Of a DNA stretch of 64,000 bases, positions 49,462-56,697 are shown piece by piece. The notes under the pieces are model-generated. The model was given only the letters and a program-made list of their open reading frames with translations, did no database searches and was not told where the DNA came from. Origin of the DNA: Pseudomonadales bacterium (lineage in GTDB: Bacteria > Pseudomonadota > Gammaproteobacteria > Pseudomonadales > Halieaceae); NCBI GenBank assembly GCA_024234815.1, contig JACKNO010000001.1, positions 1,240,001 through 1,304,000 on the forward strand, given 5' to 3'. The position numbers were made by a program, and so were the translations under genes. Each line of letters opens with the position of its first letter. Position 1 is the stretch's first letter.

Positions 49462-50901
49462 TTACTTGATCATCTTGATCCAGTCCCCCGTTCGGGGTTC
49501 TCCGCTTGGGTACAGGCCGTTTAGCAGGCGCAGTTGGGCTTCGGCATCGGGGATACGCACGCTGGCCGCCAGACTGGCCATGGTGGCGCCGCGCGGCACC
49601 TGGATATAGTGAATATGGTAGCCCGGCCCGGCCTGGAGCTCTTTGGGATGCATCGGCCGGAAGCTCTGTATTACAGCCAGCAACTGCGGGTCGGCGGCGG
49701 CGAAATTGGCGGCCTTGCCGTCAAACAGGTAGGTCAGGCTGCTGTAGTCGATAGCGCCGAGCCGGCTCTGGCTGCCGCCGCCGCTGGCGACGGCCGTGTA
49801 GCCCGTGAGGCCCGCCTGCTCCAGCTCCATGCCATTGGCAAGGCTGTCAGTGGTGCTGGCCTGGAGCACTTTCTGCGGGGTGCTGGCCTGGTCCCGGCGA
49901 CGGATTGTAATGGTCATCGAGACTGAGCCGTCAGCGGCGCTGGCAACGATCTCCCTGGCGCTGGCGTTTACCTGCCAGTCGGGTGGATGCTCAAAGCTGA
50001 AGCGCAACTTGTTGTGATAGTAGCGGTTGTCGTCCCTTTCGCCCTGCACGCTGGGCCCCCATACGAGGCCATCGATCTGGCGGCGGAACTCGCCGGGCAC
50101 CTCCGGGTTGAGCTGTGTTTCGCCGGTGGTCAGCTCTCCGGCGGTGCGGATAACAGTCTGCAGGCGCTGGTCGTTGCGCGGGTGGGTGGCGTACAGGCCA
50201 TGGTAGCTTCCGACTTTCTTTCCGGTCGATTTAGCTTTCACGCGCTGGAACTGCTCCTGGTCCTTGAGCACGCCGATGACCTCCAGCAGGGAGTCCGGGT
50301 CATAGCCCGCGTTGTACATGAATTTTGCTCCCAGTCCGTCGGCCTCCAGTTCGTGTTCGCGGCCGTAACCGCGCACCAGCTCCGTACCGTACATATTGGA
50401 GGCGTCCGCCAATTCGCCACTGCCGGTAAGGATGTAGGCAGTGGTCGCTATGACCTTGTTGGCGACATTGGCGGTCTTCTGGCGGGCGGCATGGTTAGCC
50501 GTGACGTGGCCAATCTCGTGGGAGAGTACGCCCGCGAGTTCCGCCTCGTTGTCCAGGTACGCCATCAGGCCGCGGTTGACGTAGACGAACCCCCCCGGCG
50601 TGGCGAAGGCATTGATATCCGGGCTGTCGATCACGGTAAAGGTGAAGGTATCGTCAGGCGTATCGCTGTTCTTGACCAGTCGCTGGCCTATGTCGTTGAC
50701 GTAGGCCTGTAACTCGGGGTCGTCATAGCTGGCGCCGTCGGCGATGAGCTGCTGGTACATCTCCTCGCCTACCGAGATATCCCTGCCCTGGCTGCTGACG
50801 ACCACGCTGGGGCTGCCGGAGGAGGAGGGGGTGTCGGCACAACCACTGCCCAGCGCGGTGGCGACCAGTGCCAGGATCTGGAGGGTGACAGCTCTATTCA
50901 T
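49462..50901 (-). CDS. M48-family metalloprotease lipoprotein
   Basis: Zinc protease of 479 residues. The signal ends in a lipobox-like LGSGC (Cys at about 21), so it is probably a lipoprotein. The catalytic site is HEIGH in AGVLSHEIGHVTANHAA (about 128-144), with a downstream glutamate in REHELEADGLGAKF. The C-terminal half is a separate domain ending in a LysM-like stretch. It resembles BepA-like periplasmic proteases but lacks the TPR tail. It is the last gene of the twelve-gene run, 18 bases after a lipoprotein gene, and may process or quality-control that system. Confidence 0.88.
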   Translation of the reverse strand: MNRAVTLQILALVATALGSGCADTPSSSGSPSVVVSSQGRDISVGEEMYQQLIADGASYDDPELQAYVNDIGQRLVKNSDTPDDTFTFTVIDSPDINAFATPGGFVYVNRGLMAYLDNEAELAGVLSHEIGHVTANHAARQKTANVANKVIATTAYILTGSGELADASNMYGTELVRGYGREHELEADGLGAKFMYNAGYDPDSLLEVIGVLKDQEQFQRVKAKSTGKKVGSYHGLYATHPRNDQRLQTVIRTAGELTTGETQLNPEVPGEFRRQIDGLVWGPSVQGERDDNRYYHNKLRFSFEHPPDWQVNASAREIVASAADGSVSMTITIRRRDQASTPQKVLQASTTDSLANGMELEQAGLTGYTAVASGGGSQSRLGAIDYSSLTYLFDGKAANFAAADPQLLAVIQSFRPMHPKELQAGPGYHIHYIQVPRGATMASLAASVRIPDAEAQLRLLNGLYPSGEPRTGDWIKMIK

Positions 50902-50919
50902 CGTATCCGTTCTCGCCTA

Positions 50920-51591
50920 TCAGTATTGACTGGACAGGAACTGCAGCAGCTGGTCGCCAATCCCGTCACAGGCGGTACCCTGAACCGGTGCGATGATGGG
51001 AATGGGTATTACCACCGCAGGCATATAGGACTGGCCTGTGGCGGTAGTGCTGATGCGGCCCACTTCCGCGCTCTCACTGAAGTCCCAGATCGTGGCCTCG
51101 TACTTGGCATCGCTGCTCCAGGTGCCAAATCCGAAACAGCCGCCGCCGCCGGGGCCGATGGCGCAGGTCATCGAGCCGGTGGAATCGTTGCGAATCGTCG
51201 AGCCGTCAATCCAGATCATATATTGGGTGTTAAGCGAGGCCAGTCGCTCGGCAACCACCGGCTGGTTCTGCATCAGGCGTTCCAGGTCGGCAATCTGCAG
51301 CGGCGCGGTACGCGGTTCAAACCAGGGGTAGAAGTCATTGATGAACTCCAACTCGCCGATGACCTGAATGCTGTCATCGCCGCTGGCGATATGCTCTCCC
51401 ACGCATTCGACGAAATCAGGTTCCGTGTCGTAGTCGCTGGCGTGGCGGCGGCCAAGTATTACCACCGAAGCATTGCCTATGCCCTGCTTGGGTTTATTGA
51501 AAACCATCTGGTCCACGCTGGAGGTGACGCAGCCCGAAGCCATGCAGGCCAGGCATCCCAGCAGTAAAGCACGTACAGAATCTGTGATCAC
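50920..51591 (-). CDS. lipoprotein of unknown function
   Basis: Protein of 223 residues. The GTG start at 51591 overlaps the upstream stop (GTGA). The signal ends in the lipobox MASGC. The mature part is an alpha/beta domain (about 40-130) followed by a glycine/cysteine patch (MTCAIGPGGGGCFGFG) and a C-terminal beta region. Cysteine pairs suggest disulfides. I do not recognise a family. It sits second from the end of the twelve-gene run. Confidence 0.7.
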   Translation of the reverse strand: MITDSVRALLLGCLACMASGCVTSSVDQMVFNKPKQGIGNASVVILGRRHASDYDTEPDFVECVGEHIASGDDSIQVIGELEFINDFYPWFEPRTAPLQIADLERLMQNQPVVAERLASLNTQYMIWIDGSTIRNDSTGSMTCAIGPGGGGCFGFGTWSSDAKYEATIWDFSESAEVGRISTTATGQSYMPAVVIPIPIIAPVQGTACDGIGDQLLQFLSSQY

Positions 51592-52244
51592 AGTGTTACC
51601 TCCTGTTGGCTGCCGAGAGTCTCCTGCAGCCAAACCTGTACCCCGGGTACCCGGGTGAAGCTGGTAGCGAAGTTCGCGCCCGCGTCCCGCAGGGCCATGA
51701 CAGCAGCCAGATTGACAGCGGACTGGTCGCTCTGCAGGAACGCGGTCGGGGTTTTGCCATAGGCGGGCATACTCCACTCCGCTATCGGATCTCCGCCGGT
51801 AGTCACCAGTTGCAGGTGGTAGCGAATCCAGATTTCGTAGATCTTGACGTTGGTCTGGACGGGCAGCGCATACTGCAATTCAGCCACTTCCGGTATGAAC
51901 ACCGCATCCACTGTCGGGTTCATCTGGCCCGGACCCGGTCGACCGGCCATGGGCACTACCCGTTCGAACATGCCGTTCAACAGGGTGTCCCACATCTGTA
52001 CCTGCGCCTGGCCGGATTTAACCAGCCAACTGGAATCCTGTTTGGTTTTTGCCTCGTCGTAGAATTCGTGGTTGGCGAAGCCCGGGTCGTACCAGACGCC
52101 GATGGTCAGGGGCAGTTTCTCGATAGTGGGAGGCGGGAACTCACCCTTGACCACCACTTCCGCCGGGCCGCAGGCTGCCAGCAGTGTGAACAGCACAAGG
52201 GCTGCCAGTCGCGCCAGCTTTGCAAATTCATGGACGGAAGTCAT
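51588..52244 (-). CDS. lipoprotein of unknown function
   Basis: Protein of 218 residues from the ATG at 52244, which overlaps the VWA gene by 17 bases. The lipobox is LLAAC. The mature part is predicted alpha/beta, with IYEIWIRYHLQLVTTGGDPI as a marker stretch, and has no catalytic motif. The two neighbouring lipoproteins may form a pair in the outer membrane and link the inner-membrane VWA proteins to it. Confidence 0.72.
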   Translation of the reverse strand: MTSVHEFAKLARLAALVLFTLLAACGPAEVVVKGEFPPPTIEKLPLTIGVWYDPGFANHEFYDEAKTKQDSSWLVKSGQAQVQMWDTLLNGMFERVVPMAGRPGPGQMNPTVDAVFIPEVAELQYALPVQTNVKIYEIWIRYHLQLVTTGGDPIAEWSMPAYGKTPTAFLQSDQSAVNLAAVMALRDAGANFATSFTRVPGVQVWLQETLGSQQEVTL

Positions 52245-53232
52245 TGAGGCCGACAAAGGTCCCTCCATTGCGATAAGTGAGCTCTCGCATCAGGGTAGCA
52301 AAGCGTATTCCCGTAGTCTGCAGGTGAGGTGCGCGAATAAACTGCACGGGGAAACCCACCGCGTGGATGCGCACCAGGCGCTCTCCGTTCGCATTGGACT
52401 GGTTGATACGGTCCACCGTATCGATCACCTGGGAGATGGAGTCGCCGGTGAACTCATCCCCGAATACGTAAATACTGATCTTCTGGCCAGGTTTGTGAAA
52501 TGCGCGGATCGCGGCTTCTATACCTTCAACCGGGCTGGAGTTGCTGAACACGTTCCAGTTGCGCAGGTTTTCCATGATGACCTTGCGTCTGCCCGGAGTG
52601 TCGGGAATCCACTGGCCCCGGTAGCGGCTGAACATGTAGTTGCCCATGTCGTTAAGTATCTGGATGCCCTTTACCTGGGGATAAATACTCAGGGTGGCCT
52701 GCAGTTCCTCCAGCATGCGCTCCCAGGCGTAGGAGAACATGGAGCCGGAGGTGTCGATGACAAAGATAATATACTCGCTGTCGACGGGGATGCCCCCGAT
52801 AAGGTTGTTCTTCGACTTGTGCTGGGAGCCCAGCAGGCGTTTTTGTTCCTCCGACAGCTGTTGCCGGGCGATAGCCAGCTGATCCGTGACCACGTCGTTG
52901 GTGCTGGTCTGGACCTGGATGCTGTCGTAGCGGGAACGGGCGCTGGCCAATTGCCCGCGCAAAATGGCGATTCGCTCCTCGTACTCCGACAATTGCTCGT
53001 GTTTCGCATTCAGGTCACGGTTCAGCACCCGGCTCTCGCCGCGAATCTCAAACAGCTGTTCCTGCAGTGCCGCTATCAGTCCTTCGAGGTTTGTGGTGGA
53101 CGCCTCGATGATCTGCGGCTGTACCGTCTTGGTAATCATCAGCAGCAGGATTATCGCGCCGAATCCACAACAGATCACGTCGAGGAAAGACAGGGAGAAC
53201 TCGGCCGGAGCCCGGGATTTGCGCCGCGACAT
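52228..53232 (-). CDS. TolR-like helix + coiled coil + VWA protein (B)
   Basis: Protein of 334 residues; the ATG overlaps the previous stop (TGATG). A basic N-terminus leads to one transmembrane helix with FSLSFLDVICCGFG at about 12-25; Asp18 matches the proton-binding Asp of TolR/ExbD by eye. A coiled coil runs from about 45 to 140. A von Willebrand A domain follows with the MIDAS motif DTSGSM (160-165). The domain should be periplasmic. Its partner at 53232-54323 has the same design. The role is inferred: a stator-type subunit that carries a metal-dependent adhesion head. Confidence 0.78.
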   Translation of the reverse strand: MSRRKSRAPAEFSLSFLDVICCGFGAIILLLMITKTVQPQIIEASTTNLEGLIAALQEQLFEIRGESRVLNRDLNAKHEQLSEYEERIAILRGQLASARSRYDSIQVQTSTNDVVTDQLAIARQQLSEEQKRLLGSQHKSKNNLIGGIPVDSEYIIFVIDTSGSMFSYAWERMLEELQATLSIYPQVKGIQILNDMGNYMFSRYRGQWIPDTPGRRKVIMENLRNWNVFSNSSPVEGIEAAIRAFHKPGQKISIYVFGDEFTGDSISQVIDTVDRINQSNANGERLVRIHAVGFPVQFIRAPHLQTTGIRFATLMRELTYRNGGTFVGLNDFRP

Positions 53233-54323
53233 CAGGGCCAGTCCTTTGATGGGCTCATGAACGATCCCCTGCTGACCTGCGCCAGCTGCCAGAACTCGGA
53301 GGCTGCCATAGGATCTCCCTCCATTGCTGAGAGGATGATATTCACCGGCACATTGCGAGGCAACTTCGTTACCGCCTGCCGGTACAGGCGCTGGCGCTCG
53401 TCGCCGCTTACCTTGCTGCCACGAGGGGGGCTGGCCCCCTGCGTTGGCAGGCCGTCCGTGATCAGGAATATATTGTCCGGTACTGGCGACAGCTGCTGCA
53501 ACGCGGTAAATGCGTTTTCCAGGCTGGTGCCGCCACTGGGGGTGATCTTGCGCAGTTCGCTGGTCACCTTTTCCAACTGTGCCTGGTCTGCGACCTCCAG
53601 CCACTTGCCGGCAGTGCCGTCCAGCACCGGACCCGCCTTGGTATTGAAGGCGATCAACTGGTACTTGCTTCCCACGGGAAGCTGGGCCGTTAGCCAGTCC
53701 ACGGTGGCAAGTGCCCTGGTCCACTTGTCGGCCTTGCGCTGAACGCTGGGATCCATGTTGCGCAGGCGGATAATATTGACCAGTTTGTCCGCCAGCATGC
53801 TGGCGGACACATCGAGCAGGATGGCGATATTGCGCCCACCCAGGTTGAGACCGGTCAGGTACTGCCGGTTGCCCTCGCCCACGAAGGTGCGGGCGCTGTT
53901 GCCGCTGTCCTCCTGCGCAGCCTGGCGGAGTTTCTTTACTTCCTCTTCCAGTGAGCGGATCTCGGCCTTGAGGCTTTCTATATCGGTGCGCTCGGTGAAG
54001 CCATCCTTGCGCAGATCGGCGATCAGCGCCTCGTAGTTGTCGATATCGTCGGTAATGCGGCTTGCCTGGCCCTGGGCCTCGACCATCTGGTTATCGACTT
54101 CGGACAGGGTATTGCGCAGTTTTACCAGCCCGATGTCGCCGTCCTTGACGTCCTCCTCCAGCAGGCTGACTTCCGATAACAGATCGCGGTTGAGGTCTTT
54201 GGTGACGGTCTGGATGGAGTGGTCGATGATCAGGAAAACGAGTACAACCGCCCCGAAGCCGCAGGACATGATGTCCAGGAAGCTGAGGTTGAATGTGGTG
54301 AACTCGCGTTTTTTCCTCGCCAT
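53232..54323 (-). CDS. TolR-like helix + coiled coil + VWA protein (A)
   Basis: Protein of 363 residues. The N-terminus is MARKKREFTT, then a helix with FNLSFLDIMSCGFG (about 11-24), whose Asp17 is in the place of the TolR proton Asp. A strong coiled coil covers about 40-135. The VWA domain (about 165-355) has the MIDAS motif DVSASM (171-176), a threonine at GGTS, and an aspartate in LITDGLPT, so it should bind Mg2+ and ligand. It is encoded after the FHA-like gene and before its paralogue, with a TGATG overlap at the 3' end. Confidence 0.78.
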   Translation of the reverse strand: MARKKREFTTFNLSFLDIMSCGFGAVVLVFLIIDHSIQTVTKDLNRDLLSEVSLLEEDVKDGDIGLVKLRNTLSEVDNQMVEAQGQASRITDDIDNYEALIADLRKDGFTERTDIESLKAEIRSLEEEVKKLRQAAQEDSGNSARTFVGEGNRQYLTGLNLGGRNIAILLDVSASMLADKLVNIIRLRNMDPSVQRKADKWTRALATVDWLTAQLPVGSKYQLIAFNTKAGPVLDGTAGKWLEVADQAQLEKVTSELRKITPSGGTSLENAFTALQQLSPVPDNIFLITDGLPTQGASPPRGSKVSGDERQRLYRQAVTKLPRNVPVNIILSAMEGDPMAASEFWQLAQVSRGSFMSPSKDWP

Positions 54324-54339
54324 GGCAGTGGTCCCTGGA

Positions 54340-55605
54340 CTAGGACTTTACCTCGATAAGCACCAGCTCCGGCCCGTCGCCGATGCGAATCGTATCGCCG
54401 CCGCCAAGCACCTGATCCGGAGTCTGCGCGGAACCGTTTACCAGCACCTCCGGGCCGGCGCCGCGCAGGGTCCACCCTCCCGCAGTCGCCTGCAGCTCCC
54501 AGCCCCGACCGAGACTGTTCCCGCTGTCTGTCAGCGGCAGGGCGCTATGACCCTTGAGTATGTGGGTAGCCGTGGGTCGGGCCGCCACCAGTGGTGCGAA
54601 CGGTGCGGGTTCGGGGGCCTGGGTGGGCAGTGGGGCGGCAACGCTGGGCAGGGCGGTAACAAAGCTCAGTGCCTGTCCCCGTTCCACCAGGCGATCCAGG
54701 TGTTGCTCCAGCGCACTGCGCGCACTGTCGCCTTGCAGCAGTTCCAGCCCGGGCAGGCGATCAGTCAGCCCTGGCAACAGCCCGGCAAGCGGATCGGCAA
54801 TCACCTTGTCGCCGGGCCTCGGCGCGCCAATGGCGTCCCGGGCGCTGTCGAACAGGCGCTGGCTGGCTGCCAACAGTTCGCTGCGGTTGATGCCGGCGCG
54901 ATAGCCGTTTACCTCGATATTGGTTTCGTTGTCGTGGCGCAGCGCGCGCAGCGCGGCTGGCAGCGCGTCGTAGAGTTGCTGTTCCGTGATCGCTTTGCGC
55001 CGGGGGTCGAAGCGGGTCTGGCGGATAAAGGCAGTGGCGATGACCTCCACCAGTTTCTCCTGCAGTTGCAACAGGCCGGCTCCCGGCAGCGGCAGGCTGC
55101 GTCGCAGCTCGATCTGGCCGTCGCGCTGGGCGAGCTCGGTCATGACCGACTGGTGAAGCTGTACCTCCAGGTGGAAAAGGCGGTCTGCGGCGCCGTAAAG
55201 GCTGCCCAGGGCGACGCTGCGGTGCACCAGGCCGACTGCGGCAAAAGGGCATTGCTGCACTATGCCCAGCAACAGCGCGAGTTGGTCGCGCTGCATGCTG
55301 CCGGATACCGCTATCAGCACTTCCTGCGGCTGGCCGCCCTCCCGGTGCAGGTCCTGCAGGTGGGCGTGAACGAGATCGCCGGTGTGCCTGGCGGGCCCCA
55401 GGGCCGGCTGCAGCGCCTCTGTACTCAGCTGCCACCAGTAGCGGGTGTTGATGTCCCGGGGGCGCAGGCGGGCAGCGGCGCGCGCCGGGCTGCCGAAGCG
55501 GTATCGTTTGTCCTCCAGCAATGCGTAGCCGGGGCTCTGCAGGTGGGCTGCGCCATTCCACAGTTGCAGGTTGCTATCGTTGATATCCAGAAACGCGATA
55601 GTCAT
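54340..55605 (-). CDS. degenerate Hsp70/actin-fold protein with FHA-like tail
   Basis: Protein of 421 residues, no signal or membrane helix, so cytoplasmic. Residues 1-290 follow the Hsp70/actin (ASKHA) order. A phosphate-1-like strand (AFLDINDSNLQLW) opens it, then the EVLIAVSGSMQRDQ strand-helix with LVHRSVALGSLYG, then a phosphate-2-like strand (LFHLEVQLHQS). The nucleotide glycines are mostly lost, so ATPase activity is doubtful. A Pro/Ala linker leads to a C-terminal FHA-like domain (about 355-421) ending GGGDTIRIGDGPELVLIEV. FHA domains bind phosphothreonine; the key Arg is uncertain here. It lies between the TolQ-like and VWA genes. Confidence 0.6.
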   Translation of the reverse strand: MTIAFLDINDSNLQLWNGAAHLQSPGYALLEDKRYRFGSPARAAARLRPRDINTRYWWQLSTEALQPALGPARHTGDLVHAHLQDLHREGGQPQEVLIAVSGSMQRDQLALLLGIVQQCPFAAVGLVHRSVALGSLYGAADRLFHLEVQLHQSVMTELAQRDGQIELRRSLPLPGAGLLQLQEKLVEVIATAFIRQTRFDPRRKAITEQQLYDALPAALRALRHDNETNIEVNGYRAGINRSELLAASQRLFDSARDAIGAPRPGDKVIADPLAGLLPGLTDRLPGLELLQGDSARSALEQHLDRLVERGQALSFVTALPSVAAPLPTQAPEPAPFAPLVAARPTATHILKGHSALPLTDSGNSLGRGWELQATAGGWTLRGAGPEVLVNGSAQTPDQVLGGGDTIRIGDGPELVLIEVKS

Positions 55606-55620
55606 GTATACGGGCTCTCG

Positions 55621-56418
55621 TTAGTGGACTACCAGGAAGCGGAGTAGCTGTTTGTCGGCGTACCGCTGGCAGTCGAGCACCAGGCGCTCCTGCGACAGCT
55701 GCAACTGGTGGAGGCAGAACATGATGATAATGCTCAATACCAGGGCCACGAAGGTACTGTTGAACGCCACCCCGAGGCTGACCGTGACTCCGGAAATGTC
55801 ACCCTCTACGGCCTTGTAGGCCTGCCCCAGCGCATCGCCAATACCGCGCACGGTACCGATAAACCCGATGGAGGGGATAGCCCAGGCAATGTAGCGCACC
55901 ATGGACAGCTCTGAATCGAGTCGGTCGGATTCCACCTCGCAGCTCTCCTTGATCGTGTCCGACACCGCCTGGATGCTGCCGGTGGTGGCGAAGCGCTGCA
56001 GGGCGGAGAGCAGGGTGCGCGGCAGCAGGTAGTCCTGCTCCTTGTCCGGCAACGCCTCCAGGGAGCGGCTGTACTCGCGGGCGTCCTCGGGCAGCACACT
56101 GGTACCCTCGGGGATATCCAGCAGGCGACGATTGAGCAGCTGCTGCTCATGCATCGCCTTGCGCCCTTTGAAGCCCATGATGGCCAGGGCCCAGATCAGC
56201 AGGATAAAACAGGACTCCTGCTCATAGTCCCGGATGACCACGAAAAAGCTGCGCTCGGGGACATAATCCTCGCCCGATGCCTGCAGCTCCATCTCCTGCC
56301 GGATGTTGGCGTCGGCGCTGGGCCTGATCACACCTACATACAGGGCATGTACCACGATGACCGCAATCAGCAGGGCAAACAGCTGGTAGATGAACTCGGA
56401 TGACATCCTTTGCTTCAT
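55621..56418 (-). CDS. TolQ/ExbB/MotA-type proton channel subunit
   Basis: Inner-membrane protein of 265 residues with four likely helices (about 10-30, 68-83, 175-192, 211-234). The conserved family core is IPSIGFIGTVRGIGDAL (181-197), with the helix-breaking Pro182 and Thr189, followed by the last helix with VAFNSTFVALVLS. In this family such subunits pair with an Asp-bearing TolR/ExbD/MotB helix to turn proton flow into motion. The two VWA proteins downstream supply such helices. A Shine-Dalgarno (AGGA) precedes the ATG at 56418. Confidence 0.86.
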   Translation of the reverse strand: MKQRMSSEFIYQLFALLIAVIVVHALYVGVIRPSADANIRQEMELQASGEDYVPERSFFVVIRDYEQESCFILLIWALAIMGFKGRKAMHEQQLLNRRLLDIPEGTSVLPEDAREYSRSLEALPDKEQDYLLPRTLLSALQRFATTGSIQAVSDTIKESCEVESDRLDSELSMVRYIAWAIPSIGFIGTVRGIGDALGQAYKAVEGDISGVTVSLGVAFNSTFVALVLSIIIMFCLHQLQLSQERLVLDCQRYADKQLLRFLVVH

Positions 56419-56427
56419 GAATAAATC

Positions 56428-56694
56428 CTATATGTCTACTGGAAACGAGACGGGCAGATCCTCGGAAATTTTCTCCGAGGCGCGATATTCCGATGGTGAT
56501 CGCTCGTTCCTGGCCGGTTTGGGCGCAGCGCCGGCGCTGGCACCGCTGTTATTTTCAGAGGCGGAAGCCTGTTGCTTGTCGGCGGGCAGGTTCGCGGCGG
56601 TGCTCTCATCCTCGCCGGTCTGCGCCAGCGCCGCCACGGGGCTCAGCAGTACCGTCGCCAGCACCAGCGGCGCAAGGATTGCAGTTTTGATCAT
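56428..56694 (-). CDS. small exported protein
   Basis: Protein of 88 residues with a clear signal peptide (cleavage after ALAQ or nearby). The mature part is about 63 residues, rich in Ala, Ser, Glu, Asn and Pro and probably disordered. No motif is recognised. It sits between the SUMF1 and TolQ-like genes with gaps of three and nine bases, so it is certainly in the operon. Confidence 0.6.
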   Translation of the reverse strand: MIKTAILAPLVLATVLLSPVAALAQTGEDESTAANLPADKQQASASENNSGASAGAAPKPARNERSPSEYRASEKISEDLPVSFPVDI

Positions 56695-56697
56695 GGT

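Noticed and set aside
54037..55647. Long plus-strand open frame of 536 codons opposite the ASKHA-FHA gene
   Set aside because: The minus strand has the domain features and the operon logic; high G+C content leaves antisense frames open.
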